From positions 1 through 64,000 of the forward strand of contig JAAYDR010000059.1 of assembly GCA_012729115.1 (NCBI GenBank): DNA of 64,000 nucleotides, given 5' to 3'. Made by a program: the position numbers and the translations under genes. The stretch is from Clostridiales bacterium. Lineage in GTDB: Bacteria > Bacillota > Clostridia > Christensenellales > Aristaeellaceae. Of the stretch, positions 8,322 to 16,812 are shown piece by piece. The notes beneath the pieces were generated by a model that saw only the letters and a program-made list of their open reading frames with translations, did not search any database and was not told the origin of the DNA. Each line of letters starts with the position of its first letter. Within the stretch, counting starts at the first letter, position 1.

Positions 8322-8900
8322 TCACAGCAAATTCTGCAAGACCCTCTCTAAAATAGTATCCCAGGGTCTTGGCTCAATCACCCGGATCCCATCCCCATGA
8401 CAGCTATCTGCAATCCACTTCCCATAGGCGACGCTGATTTCAGCTCTGAAATGCTGTAATGCGTCACCCTCTCTGGCCGCATAATTCCGCACGATTTGAT
8501 GGATGTCTGTTTCATTCACAAAAAGTGATTTTACTTGTGGAGTGTCAAAGGATTTTGCGAGCTCAGGGTGAATAAAATCGCCCTCGATAATGATGGGTAC
8601 ACGATCTTCCACATGCCTGTCCACGAGCTTTTTCAATACCGGCATCATTTCCCTGCTTACATCAATCAGCCACTTGACATTGCCGTCAACACCGGTGTCC
8701 TTCCAGTTGACGCTTGTTTCCCAGTCGTGGATCGCGGGAAAGGTTTCCTTGGTTGTAACCGCTTCTACAGCCAGGTGAACGTCGTCCCCCTCCAGGACAT
8801 TCACGCCGTAGAATCGGGCGATTTCGTAAGCCAGGCTCGATTTGCCTGTCCCGGAAGCTCCGCCGATCAATAGAACGGTCCAATTTAGATCACGGTTCAC
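8322..8900 (-). CDS. P-loop kinase-like protein (2-phosphoglycerate kinase/AAA_33-like)
   Basis: 192 residues with a clear Walker A motif near the N terminus (GGASGTGKSSLA) and a following acidic stretch LEGDDVHLAV. The later IIIEGDFIHPELA could hold Walker B-like function. The overall pattern fits small P-loop kinases such as those annotated as 2-phosphoglycerate kinase; the substrate is not deducible. The start is a GTG at 8900 with GGAGG 7 bases before it; the longer open frame upstream runs through the neighbouring flavin reductase and is not real. It lies in the accessory patch between the sugar sensor and mgl genes. Confidence 0.75.
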   Translation of the reverse strand: MNRDLNWTVLLIGGASGTGKSSLAYEIARFYGVNVLEGDDVHLAVEAVTTKETFPAIHDWETSVNWKDTGVDGNVKWLIDVSREMMPVLKKLVDRHVEDRVPIIIEGDFIHPELAKSFDTPQVKSLFVNETDIHQIVRNYAAREGDALQHFRAEISVAYGKWIADSCHGDGIRVIEPRPWDTILERVLQNLL

Positions 8901-8955
8901 GGATGAACCTCCTTTGCGCATTCCCGCATGTGCCGTCTTCGCGTTTCCGCCAAAC

Positions 8956-9561
8956 CTAGTTTCGTTCACCTTCCACCACGGAATCAATGGTACAATACCG
9001 GTTGCCGCTGAGCCTGCCCAGGGCGTTCGGACCGCGCCAGTCAACCTCCCGGCCCCCAATGACCAAATCATCCTGAACATGCATAAGCTGTACGCGGCCA
9101 AGGACCAGGTTGCCCGCATTAGCGCCCTCGTCCACGCGCACGATCCGCTCAAGCACACATTCAAAGCTGATCTTCGCCTCCTGAATGAGGCGGGGCTTGA
9201 TGGTTTTGGAGGGGATCAGGTGAATGCCCTTCACAACGCGCTCATCCTCCCCATGGGGGATGGGTCTTGCGGACATCTCCATCGGTTCCAGCAACTCCAC
9301 GGAAACCAGGTTGATCACAAACTCCCGGGTCTGCTCGATGTTGACTACGGTGTCCTTTAGGGTTCCGTCCGCACGGTTCACCACCGAGAATGCCAGTACG
9401 GGCGGATTCCACTGTACGCCTGTAAAAAAACTGAAAGGGGCCAGATTCGTTTCTCCGCCGCTGCTGAGGGAGGATACCCACGCGATGGGCCTTGGAATGA
9501 TGCTGCTTGTGAGCAAATCATGGGCATGCCGCACCTCGAGGGACCTCAAATCAATTTCCAT
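8956..9561 (-). CDS. Flavin reductase-like FMN-binding protein
   Basis: 201 residues matching the flavin reductase-like domain: SSIIPRPIAWVSSLS near the start (the FMN phosphate-binding region), NLAPFSFFTGVQWNPP, and later EFVINLVS and GRVQLMHV. Members bind FMN and act as flavin reductases or as electron-transfer partners of other enzymes. ATG with AAGGTG close upstream. No partner oxygenase is visible nearby, so its physiological electron acceptor is unknown. Confidence 0.88.
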   Translation of the reverse strand: MEIDLRSLEVRHAHDLLTSSIIPRPIAWVSSLSSGGETNLAPFSFFTGVQWNPPVLAFSVVNRADGTLKDTVVNIEQTREFVINLVSVELLEPMEMSARPIPHGEDERVVKGIHLIPSKTIKPRLIQEAKISFECVLERIVRVDEGANAGNLVLGRVQLMHVQDDLVIGGREVDWRGPNALGRLSGNRYCTIDSVVEGERN

Positions 9562-9607
9562 TTACTCACCTTCTTACAAAGTTGTGAATCAACCCGGAGC
9601 TTGGCAT

Positions 9608-10204
9608 TCAGCGCCTTGCCGTCGCCATGAACAGGGAGTATTCCACAGGGTCGTCGCCGATCTGCCTGACTCCTTCGTACATGGTACTGATAGATACCTC
9701 CCGGAACCCGCAGCCTTCTAAATCGCGCTGCATTTCGTTCCTGTCAAAGCCGTTGTGCCCGTTGAACCCGGGCTCATTCCTATGGAAAGCGCCGTCGTCC
9801 TTGTCCAGATCAATGAGCATTAAGCGTCCATCCGGCGCGAGCAGCCGCCTGAGATTGAGGAGCTCCGTTCTAATATCCGCGATATGATGAAACACCATGG
9901 AACTGAATATCACATCGAAGGTATGCTCCTTCATTTCCTCCTGGGTGATGAGCCGTACATTCTTTGTCCGGTAAAGGTCCATCTTGGACCGAAAGATCTT
10001 TTGCATTTCTGAGGAGGGATCATAGCCGTAGATTGTGGTGGCATAGGGGCACAGAGCAAAGGTGAGCAAGCCTGTTCCGCAGCCAAAGTCCAGCACTTCA
10101 TTTTGCGCATCACCCCAGGCTTGCCTGATGGCGCGGGATAGCGTTTGTGCTCTTTCGCATCTTCTGGCATCATCCCATGTTCTGGCAACATCGTTAAAAT
10201 ACAT
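9608..10204 (-). CDS. Class I SAM-dependent methyltransferase
   Basis: 198 residues with the methyltransferase motif I LDFGCGTGLLTFAL at about residues 38-51, motif II-like acidic YGYDPS, and a motif IV region FDVIFSSMVFHHI. The C terminus reads EYSLFMATARR. The start at 10204 has AAGGG 8 bases before it; an alternative ATG 33 bases upstream is less well placed. The substrate is not predictable; the fold is shared by small-molecule and quinone methyltransferases. Confidence 0.85.
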   Translation of the reverse strand: MYFNDVARTWDDARRCERAQTLSRAIRQAWGDAQNEVLDFGCGTGLLTFALCPYATTIYGYDPSSEMQKIFRSKMDLYRTKNVRLITQEEMKEHTFDVIFSSMVFHHIADIRTELLNLRRLLAPDGRLMLIDLDKDDGAFHRNEPGFNGHNGFDRNEMQRDLEGCGFREVSISTMYEGVRQIGDDPVEYSLFMATARR

Positions 10205-10256
10205 TCGTTGATCCCTTCTCATTCCCGTTTTGGTCATGGGCTTGATGGCGGGCCTG

Positions 10257-10725
10257 TCATCTGAGTTCTCTGGTGTGCTGTAAATAAATGCCGATGTGTC
10301 CGATCCCCAAAATCACGGTCGAGATCAAAAGCCAGGCCACCTTCCCATATATGCCAAGCAGTAAAAAAGCAAGAACTGGCAGCGTCGCAACGGCTACAGG
10401 AACACAGTAAAAGCAGCTGTAAAAGACCGTCCATGTCGTTTCGCTTTTGAAATATCGAACCCCACCAGACCTCATACCTCAGTATTGGGATCATTGCGGC
10501 AATCAGCCAAAGCGTCCACAGTGACCACGAATGAAAAGTAAAGTCGGAACAAATGAGCACCGTTCAGGTAACAAGAACTTGACCGGCACGCTCAAAGACC
10601 AGCAGGAGCATGTTCTCATTTTGAAAATGAGTTTCCTTCGGTTGACGTCTTGCCCACAGAAAATTGGGAATTATCAGCATGAGCAGGAAAATCAGCCCCA
10701 CATAGGAAAAGCCCAAATGCCCCAT
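10257..10725 (-). pseudogene. Doubly broken small membrane protein
   Basis: Starting at 10725 the minus strand encodes MGHLGFSYVGLIFLLMLIIP, continues as a membrane protein for 53 codons, meets an in-frame TGA at 10566-10564, resumes in the same frame (TVLICSDFTFHSW to WLIAAMIPILRYE), then needs a one-base shift near 10465. Removing one T from GGGGTTCG restores WWGRYFKSE. The last part continues to 10257 (SETTWTVFYSCFY, then LISTVILGIGHIGIYLQHT). About 155 residues with four hydrophobic helices in the intact form. A premature stop plus a frameshift argues for real decay rather than one read error. Function unknown. Confidence 0.8.
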
Positions 10726-10794
10726 TGCTTTATCCCTTTCAAAATGGAGTTTGAGGAATTACTGGCTATATTCATATCGCAAAATTTGTAGCAA

Positions 10795-11280
10795 TTAATC
10801 ATAAAGCCGCAGAACAGCTACAATCTCTTCACCACACATTTCCCCGTTTTCAAAAAAACCCATTGAACTATAAAGTGCTTTTGCCCCCACATTTTTAGGC
10901 TCGTAAGAAAGCCAACAATATGTAGCCCGCCCACATGGTTCACTACGCAAATATTCAATTGCTGCGTGTAACGCTTTTATACCCAGCCCCTGTCTTTGAT
11001 ATGCTTTATCGATCATAAAACGCCATATACAGTAGTTGCCGGCAGCAATGTCAGGTTCATCATCATCACCAGTAGTATCATATCCAAACATAACAAAACC
11101 AACAAGGGTATCCCCATTGTAAATTCCATATGGTAATGCAACACCTCCCGAAGTAATAGTAGTATATGCTTCCAAAAGGCTCTCTGTGTTTGTTGCAACA
11201 CAATCCAATTGCTCGTTGTTTACTGATAACTTCACTATTTCCCAGATATTATTTGAATCGACTTTTCGTAATTCAACCAT
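10795..11280 (-). CDS. GNAT-family N-acetyltransferase, BltD/spermidine acetyltransferase-like
   Basis: 161 residues with the GNAT acetyl-CoA loop YQRQGLGIKALHAAIEYL (Q/R-x-x-G-x-G/A) and the typical C-terminal ENG-containing strand. The order SVNNEQLDCVATNTESL, YGIYNGDTLVGFVMFGYD, WRFMIDKAYQRQG resembles BltD and SpeG-like polyamine acetyltransferases, so a polyamine or amine substrate is plausible. Base composition is clearly more AT-rich than its neighbours, which suggests separate acquisition. A ribosome site is weak (TCCGAATTATT region upstream on the plus strand; GGAGGA just before the ATG on the minus strand). Confidence 0.85.
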   Translation of the reverse strand: MVELRKVDSNNIWEIVKLSVNNEQLDCVATNTESLLEAYTTITSGGVALPYGIYNGDTLVGFVMFGYDTTGDDDEPDIAAGNYCIWRFMIDKAYQRQGLGIKALHAAIEYLRSEPCGRATYCWLSYEPKNVGAKALYSSMGFFENGEMCGEEIVAVLRLYD

Positions 11281-11352
11281 AAAAATCCTCCGAATTATTT
11301 GTAACAGTCGATATAAATAATCTTTAGTTCCATTGTTCCGACAAATTCCTGT

Positions 11353-11778
11353 TTACCGCTCCGTCTGCTCGGTCATCAGCCCCCATCGGAAACCAAACCT
11401 GTCCACAAATACAACAATGCAAGAGCTGTAGGTTGTGCTGTGTATTGGATAGATCGTTTCGCTGCCCTCCCGCAGAAGCTCATAGGCCTGCCGCACCTCT
11501 TCCTTGGTGTCAAAGGTGACGGTCAGTGACAGGGCGGTGCTTTTGCGAAAGGGGACGTCCAGGTTATCGCACATCATGATCCTTTGTCCGTTGATGAAAA
11601 GCTCCGCGTGGTAGACCCAGTTCTCCTGCTCAGGGGTCAGCGGCTTGTCCCAGTCGGCCTTGTCCGCGTCGGAATACCGCAGCAGGCAGCCCACCTCCGC
11701 GCCGAAAGCCTTTTGATAGAGGGTGATCGCTTCTTCGCATTGCCCGGCAAAGTTGAAATTGGGGGTGATGAGGGTCAT
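11353..11778 (-). CDS. VOC-superfamily (PhnB/glyoxalase-like) protein
   Basis: 141 residues, single VOC domain of the PhnB-like type: ITPNFNFAGQCEEAITLYQKAF at the start, HAELFINGQRIMMCDN in the middle and VVFVDRFGFRWGLM at the end. Relatives include dioxygenase-like and antibiotic-resistance folds, and most have no assigned reaction. Monocistronic, transcribed away from mglB. The following 318 bases (11779-12096) contain no gene; they hold the mgl promoter region. Confidence 0.85.
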   Translation of the reverse strand: MTLITPNFNFAGQCEEAITLYQKAFGAEVGCLLRYSDADKADWDKPLTPEQENWVYHAELFINGQRIMMCDNLDVPFRKSTALSLTVTFDTKEEVRQAYELLREGSETIYPIHSTTYSSCIVVFVDRFGFRWGLMTEQTER

Positions 11779-11992
11779 GCTTTGTCGCCGCCTTTCTCAA
11801 GAGAGTCCTGCAGCGGCCCGTGGCCGCCGGTTAAATGATGGTATGTTCCTTATGCCATGCTGAAGAGCTCTCGTATTGCTTCACCGACAGTATATCAGCC
11901 CTCCAGTTCCCCGTAAAGGAAAACACTGCATTCAAACGGCCGCCTTCCCGGCCTGTTGGGCCGGCCTTATCCAGTTGTAGAGGAATTTCACA

Positions 11993-12040
11993 TATTTTCG
12001 GAGGATTTACTATTCTTATTTTTCCAGGCCCGACTATAAT
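11993..12040 (+). promoter_or_regulatory. Promoter and possible YesN operator upstream of mglB
   Basis: A perfect -10 box TATAAT at 12035-12040 lies 57 bases before the mglB ATG. No good -35 is present at the right distance, as expected for an activator-dependent promoter. A direct repeat, TATTTTCGGAGG at 11993-12004 and TATTTTTCCAGG at 12017-12028 (9 of 12 identical, 24 bases apart), covers the -35 region and is a candidate binding site for the AraC-type response regulator. The -10 is solid; the operator is a guess. Confidence 0.5.
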
Positions 12041-12096
12041 GAAAGCAATGGACGGACAGGCTTGCCCTGGCCCGAAAACAAAAAGGAGAGGATACC

Positions 12097-13035
12097 ATGA
12101 AAAAGTTACTGGCTCTCGTTCTGGTCGCCATCATGGCGCTGGGCATGGTTCAATTGGCGGTTGCCGAAGCACCCATCAAGGTGGGCGTGTGCATCTACAA
12201 GTATGACGACAACTTTATGACCCTCTATCGCACCGAGCTTGAGAGATACCTCAAGGAAAAGGGATGCGAAGTGACCGTCGTGGACGGCAAGGGTGACCAG
12301 AATGAGCAGACCAATCAGGTCAACGCTTTCATCGCCGAGGGCGTGGATGTTCTGATTGTGAACCTGGTGCAGTCCACCTCCGCCAACGCCATCACCGATT
12401 TGGCCAAGGCTGCCAACATCCCCGTTGTGTACATCAACCGCGAGCCTTCCGCTGAAGATATGCAGGCCTGGGAAAAGATCTGCTACGTGGGCGCCGATGC
12501 CCGTCAGAGCGGCACCATGCAGGGCAACCTGATCCTTGACACCCCCAACAAGGGCGATTTCAAGGGCGACGGCGTGGTGGACTATGTGATGATCATGGGC
12601 GATCCCGAGAACATCGATGCCCAGTACCGCACCGAGTACTCCATCAAGGCGCTGACCGATGCCGGCATCAAGGTAAACAAGCTCTTTGAGCAGCGCGGCG
12701 ACTGGGCCCAGGAAAAGGGCCAGGAGTTGGCCGCTACCGCTCTTGCGCAGTTTGGCGATCAGATCGATGTAATCTTCTGCAACAACGACGGCATGGCTCT
12801 GGGCGCTCTGCAGTCCATCAAGGCTGCCGGCCGCACCGTGGGCAAGGACATCTACCTGGTGGGCGTGGACGCGCTGGACGAAGTGGTTGAGCTGGTTCAT
12901 GCCGGTGAAATGACCGGCACCGTGCTCAATGACCACATTGGCCAGTCCCACAAGGCTGCCGATGTCGCCATCGAAGTGGCCGGCGGCGCCATCCCCGAGA
13001 AGAACTACACCGTGGACTACGTGATGGTGAAGTAA
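12097..13035 (+). CDS. mglB: Galactose/glucose ABC transporter substrate-binding protein
   Basis: 312 residues. Signal peptide at 1-23 (ends AVA-E) without a lipobox cysteine. Residues 34-41 YKYDDNFM are identical to the sugar-pocket segment of E. coli MglB, and a calcium loop DFKGDGVVD is at about 154-162. Other conserved contacts are QYRTEY, CNNDGMALG, GVDALDE and TVLND; the MglB pocket histidine appears replaced (GDPENIDAQ). AAAGGAGAGG precedes the ATG. First gene of mglB-mglA-mglC; it should deliver galactose or glucose to the permease. Confidence 0.93.
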   Translation: MKKLLALVLVAIMALGMVQLAVAEAPIKVGVCIYKYDDNFMTLYRTELERYLKEKGCEVTVVDGKGDQNEQTNQVNAFIAEGVDVLIVNLVQSTSANAITDLAKAANIPVVYINREPSAEDMQAWEKICYVGADARQSGTMQGNLILDTPNKGDFKGDGVVDYVMIMGDPENIDAQYRTEYSIKALTDAGIKVNKLFEQRGDWAQEKGQELAATALAQFGDQIDVIFCNNDGMALGALQSIKAAGRTVGKDIYLVGVDALDEVVELVHAGEMTGTVLNDHIGQSHKAADVAIEVAGGAIPEKNYTVDYVMVK

Positions 13036-13059
13036 TTCCTGGAAGATTATGGTACAATG

Positions 13060-13089
13060 GTGGTGCGTGTGCGAAAGCGCACGCACCAC
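13060..13089 (+). other. Intercistronic GNRA-capped hairpin between mglB and mglA
   Basis: A 13-bp stem (GTGGTGCGTGTGC paired with GCGCACGCACCAC, one G-U pair) closed by a GAAA tetraloop lies 24 bases after the mglB stop codon. No T run follows and the ribosome site of mglA comes directly after it, so it is not a full terminator. Such hairpins usually protect the 3' end of the abundant binding-protein mRNA and lower expression of the downstream ATPase. Confidence 0.75.
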
Positions 13090-13113
13090 TTCTTAGTGGC
13101 AAGGAGGCCTTTT

Positions 13114-14658
13114 ATGTCGGAGTATCGCTTAGAGATGATCGACGTGAGCAAGTCCTTTCCCGGAGTCAAGGCACTGGATCACGCGCAGCTCAAACTGCGA
13201 CCCGGAACAGTGCATGCTCTGATGGGCGAAAACGGTGCCGGGAAGTCCACCCTGATGAAGTGCATGTTTGGCATTTACAAGATGGATCAGGGGCAAATCC
13301 TCTATGAGGGAGAAAAAGTCAACATAACGGATCCTCTGACTGCCTTGAGGCTTGGCATCGCCATGGTGCACCAGGAACTGCAGCCCATTCCCGAGCGCAG
13401 CGTGGCGGAAAACATCTTCGTGGGACGTTACCCCATCAAAAAGGTTCTGGGCTTTATCCCTGTGGTGGACCATAAAAAAATGTATCAGGAAACGGCCCGG
13501 GTGCTGGAAGAAGTGCGTATGAGCTTTGACCCGGAGCAAAAGCTGGGGTCACTGAGCGTTTCCCAGATGCAGTCCGTGGAAATCGCCAAGGCTGTGTCCA
13601 ACGAATGCAAGGTGCTGATTTTGGACGAACCCACTTCCTCATTGACCTCCCATGAGGTGGAAGCTCTCTTCCGCATCATTGAGGACCTGAAGGCCAAGAA
13701 TGTGGCCATCGTCTACATCAGCCACAAGATGGATGAAATTCTTCGCATCTCCGATGAGGTCACCATCATGCGGGATGGAAAGTACATCGGCACCTGGGAC
13801 GCGAAAGATCTGACCACGGATAAAATCATCACCCACATGGTGGGCCGGGAACTGACCAACCTGTATCCCCCTCGTCACAATGAGCCGGGGGAAGTGGTTT
13901 TTCAGGTGAACAACTATACCTCCATCCATCCGCGCTCCTTCCGCAATGTGAGTTTCCAGCTGCGCAAGGGGGAGATTCTTGGGGTGGGTGGCCTGGTGGG
14001 CGCGCAGCGCACCGAACTGATGGAGGGGTTGTTTGGCATCCGGGCCCATAAGGCGGGAGATATGGAATATATGGGCCGAAAGCTTTCTGTGAAGCGGCCC
14101 AGGGATGCCATTAAAAAGAACATCGCCCTGCTGACGGAAGACAGGCGGGCCACCGGAATCATGGGCGTGCTGTCCGTGGAGGACAATGTGGCCATCGCCA
14201 GCCTGGACAAATACGTGATCTGGCCGTTCCTGCTGCATCGCAAGAAGATCGCGGCCCTGGTCAGGGATAACGTTCAGAAGCTGTCCATCAAGACTCCCTC
14301 CGGCAAGACGCTGATCCAGTCCCTCTCCGGCGGCAACCAGCAGAAGGTGCTGATTTCCCGCTGGCTGGCCAATGACCCGGATGTGTTTATTCTGGACGAA
14401 CCCACCCGGGGAATTGACGTGGGCGCGAAGTATGAAATATACTGTATCATCGCGGAACTTGCCAAACAGGGCAAAAGCATCATCATGATCAGCTCTGAAA
14501 TGGGTGAACTGATTGGCATGTCCGATCGGATCATGGTGATGTGCGACGGGCGCATGACGGGGATCCTGGAGGGAAAGGAAGCCACCCAGGAGAAGATTAT
14601 GGAGCTGGCAACGCAGTTTGAGGCAAAAGACCCCACTGCCCGGCTCCAAGCGGTATAG
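13114..14658 (+). CDS. mglA: Galactose/methylgalactoside ABC transporter ATP-binding protein
   Basis: 514 residues with two ABC cassettes as in MglA/RbsA/XylG. First cassette: Walker A GENGAGKST near residue 37, signature-like LSVSQMQS, Walker B LILDEPTSSL. Second cassette: degenerate Walker A region GGLVGAQRTEL, normal for the family, signature LSGGNQQKVLISRW, Walker B FILDEPTRGIDVG. The start ATG at 13114 follows AAGGAGG; the open frame extends 19 codons upstream into the hairpin. Energises sugar uptake with MglB and MglC. Confidence 0.96.
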   Translation: MSEYRLEMIDVSKSFPGVKALDHAQLKLRPGTVHALMGENGAGKSTLMKCMFGIYKMDQGQILYEGEKVNITDPLTALRLGIAMVHQELQPIPERSVAENIFVGRYPIKKVLGFIPVVDHKKMYQETARVLEEVRMSFDPEQKLGSLSVSQMQSVEIAKAVSNECKVLILDEPTSSLTSHEVEALFRIIEDLKAKNVAIVYISHKMDEILRISDEVTIMRDGKYIGTWDAKDLTTDKIITHMVGRELTNLYPPRHNEPGEVVFQVNNYTSIHPRSFRNVSFQLRKGEILGVGGLVGAQRTELMEGLFGIRAHKAGDMEYMGRKLSVKRPRDAIKKNIALLTEDRRATGIMGVLSVEDNVAIASLDKYVIWPFLLHRKKIAALVRDNVQKLSIKTPSGKTLIQSLSGGNQQKVLISRWLANDPDVFILDEPTRGIDVGAKYEIYCIIAELAKQGKSIIMISSEMGELIGMSDRIMVMCDGRMTGILEGKEATQEKIMELATQFEAKDPTARLQAV

Positions 14659-14669
14659 GAGGACTCACC

Positions 14670-15680
14670 ATGCAACTGGAGACGCAAAAAAGATCCGCCA
14701 TCTCAACCATTGGAACCATTCTGCTCAACAACGCCATCATTGTGGGTATCATCCTGATCGCCATCGGCGTGAGCATCGCCCGGCCCAACTTCATCTCTGA
14801 GGCCAATCTGCGCAATCTTCTGAGCAACACGGCGGTGCGCTTTATCATTGCCGTGGGCGTGTCCGGATGCCTGATTACCAAGGGCACCGATCTTTCCGCA
14901 GGCCGCACGGCGGGCCTGGCGGCATGCGTGTCCGCCATCCTGCTGCAAAAGGTGGGCTACTCCCAGAAAATCTACCCGGAGATGGGTGATCTCCCCATTC
15001 TGCTGGTGGTAGCCATCGTGGTGGTTCTGGGCGGAATCGTGGGTACCGTCAACGGCAGTGTGATCTCCTTTTTCAAAGTGCCGCCCTTCATCGCAACCCT
15101 GGGCATGCAGACCCTGGTATACGGAATCTGCCTGGTCTACACCGGAGCCGCTCCCATTGGCGGCCTGAGATCGGACTATACCCGGCTGGCCACAGGCTAT
15201 ATCTTTAATCCCATCTTCAGCTATGTGGCCATCATCGCCCTGGCGGTGGGCCTGGGGATGGCGTTTCTCTACTATAAAACCCGCCACGGCAAGTACATGT
15301 ACGCCATCGGCGGCAATGAAAACGCCGCCGAGGTGGCAGGGGTAAACGTCACCAAGACCAAGATCAAGATCTACATGCTGGCAGGCATGCTCTACGGCCT
15401 TTGCGGTTTCCTGATCGGATGCCGGGCAGGCGGCGCATCGGTGAACACCGCCATGGGTTATGAGCTGGAGGCCATCGCGGGCTGCACCATTGGCGGTGTA
15501 TCCGTCAACGGCGGCGTGGGCAAGATCAGCAGCATACTGATCGGCGTGCTGGTTTTTGAACTGCTGAAGATCGCCATGCAGTTTATGGGCATTGAGACCA
15601 GCTACACCTACATCGTGCAAGGCCTGGTGATCATCGTTGCAGTGGCGCTTGACTTGCGCAAGTACCTGGCCAAGAAGTAA
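14670..15680 (+). CDS. mglC: Galactose/methylgalactoside ABC transporter permease
   Basis: 336 residues with eight to ten hydrophobic helices, branched-chain/ribose-type permease (BPD_transp_2). Diagnostic segments are GCLITKGTDLSAGRTAGL, FIATLGMQTLVYGICLVYTG, and KYMYAIGGNENAAEVAGVNV, the cytoplasmic coupling loop. Starts 11 bases after mglA with GGAGG upstream. Completes the MglBAC sugar importer. Confidence 0.95.
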   Translation: MQLETQKRSAISTIGTILLNNAIIVGIILIAIGVSIARPNFISEANLRNLLSNTAVRFIIAVGVSGCLITKGTDLSAGRTAGLAACVSAILLQKVGYSQKIYPEMGDLPILLVVAIVVVLGGIVGTVNGSVISFFKVPPFIATLGMQTLVYGICLVYTGAAPIGGLRSDYTRLATGYIFNPIFSYVAIIALAVGLGMAFLYYKTRHGKYMYAIGGNENAAEVAGVNVTKTKIKIYMLAGMLYGLCGFLIGCRAGGASVNTAMGYELEAIAGCTIGGVSVNGGVGKISSILIGVLVFELLKIAMQFMGIETSYTYIVQGLVIIVAVALDLRKYLAKK

Positions 15681-15730
15681 GCAGGATTGCCTGACAAACG
15701 GTCCGGTGCCGCGGGAGAGGAGGGCTTGCC

Positions 15731-15928
15731 TTGAAGGAACGGTATGAACAGGACGAGGTCATCACCCGGGGCGAGTCCTCCGTCCCCAGCGGACCTGCCA
15801 ATATCAAAGAGCGGATCTATGAAAAGCTGCGCATGCCCTTGTGGCTGCTGGACATCATTCTGGTGCTGCTGGGGATTGGGATTATCGTGACCCTGGTGCT
15901 GGGCATGATCCGGGGCCGGGCAGGATAA
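15731..15928 (+). CDS. Small single-span membrane protein downstream of mglC
   Basis: 65 residues: a charged N-terminal half (KERYEQDEVITRGE, then KERIYEKLR) and one membrane helix at about 37-60 (MPLWLLDIILVLLGIGIIV). The start is a TTG with GGAGGG about 6 bases upstream. It begins 50 bases after mglC and is followed by an aldo/keto reductase, so it is probably in the mgl transcript. No known family recognised; an accessory to the sugar permease is possible but unproved. Confidence 0.6.
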   Translation: MKERYEQDEVITRGESSVPSGPANIKERIYEKLRMPLWLLDIILVLLGIGIIVTLVLGMIRGRAG

Positions 15929-15971
15929 GGGAAACCGCTTTTGTGAAACCATCCGGGGCAGGAGGTTGCTT

Positions 15972-16790
15972 ATGAAAACCATACAACTGAATCAGGGAAT
16001 CGGGATTCCCCAGTTGGGACTGGGCGTTTTCCAGACCAGGGACGGGGAGGAAACAGCCAATGCGGTACGGTGGGCCCTGGAGGCGGAATACCGCCATATC
16101 GACACGGCCAGGATTTACGGCAATGAAGCAGGCGTAGGCCAGGGCATAAGAGCCAGCGGAGTGCCGCGGGAGGAGATCTTCCTTACCACCAAGCTGTGGA
16201 ATGAGGACATACGCAGGGGACGGGCCAGGGAAGCCTTTGCGGAAAGCCTGGCGGCTCTTGGGACGGATTATGTGGATTTGTATCTCATCCACTGGCCTGT
16301 TCAGGGATTTGAACAGGCTTGGAACCACATGGAGGAACTCCATAAGGCCGGGAAGATCCGTGCCATCGGCGTGAGCAACTTCCACAGCCACCATCTGGAC
16401 AGCCTGGAAAAGACGGCCAGGATTCAGCCCGCCGTGAACCAGATCGAGTCCCATCCCTATTTCAACAATCAGGAACTCATCGATGAATGCCACAGGAGAG
16501 GCATCGCCGTGCAGGTTTGGAGCCCTCTGGGCGGTACGGGCGGAACCCTGCTGAAGGATCCTCTCCTCCAGGAATTGGCACAGAAGTACGGCAGAACGCC
16601 GGCCCAGATCGTTCTGCGCTGGGATATCCAGCGCAATGTGATCGTCCTTCCCAAGTCCACCCATCGGGACAGGATCTTCTCCAACCGGGACATGTTCGAT
16701 TTTGAGCTGTCAGGAGAGGACATGGAGCGTATCCGGGGCCTCCAGCGCAACCGGCGGGTGGGCCCCGATCCGGACCACTTCAATTTCTAA
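15972..16790 (+). CDS. Aldo/keto reductase
   Basis: 272-residue NADPH-dependent aldo/keto reductase. The catalytic tetrad is visible: Asp and Tyr in HIDTARIYGNE, Lys in FLTTKLW, His in LYLIHWP. Other family marks are IGVSNFHSHHL, NQIESHPYF and the NADP-binding VLPKSTHRDRI. GGAGG lies 7 bases before the ATG at 15972. It follows the mgl genes on the same strand and may reduce a sugar or sugar-derived aldehyde, but the substrate cannot be read from sequence. Confidence 0.93.
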   Translation: MKTIQLNQGIGIPQLGLGVFQTRDGEETANAVRWALEAEYRHIDTARIYGNEAGVGQGIRASGVPREEIFLTTKLWNEDIRRGRAREAFAESLAALGTDYVDLYLIHWPVQGFEQAWNHMEELHKAGKIRAIGVSNFHSHHLDSLEKTARIQPAVNQIESHPYFNNQELIDECHRRGIAVQVWSPLGGTGGTLLKDPLLQELAQKYGRTPAQIVLRWDIQRNVIVLPKSTHRDRIFSNRDMFDFELSGEDMERIRGLQRNRRVGPDPDHFNF

Positions 16791-16812
16791 GGGAAGGCAG
16801 CTTCAGATGGCT

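Noticed and set aside
11835-12206. Plus-strand frame of 123 codons across the mglB promoter
   Set aside because: It runs through the promoter and into mglB in another frame and has no ribosome site.
13060-13089. Hairpin after mglB as a terminator
   Set aside because: No T run follows, and the mglA ribosome site lies directly downstream; it is better viewed as an intercistronic stabiliser.
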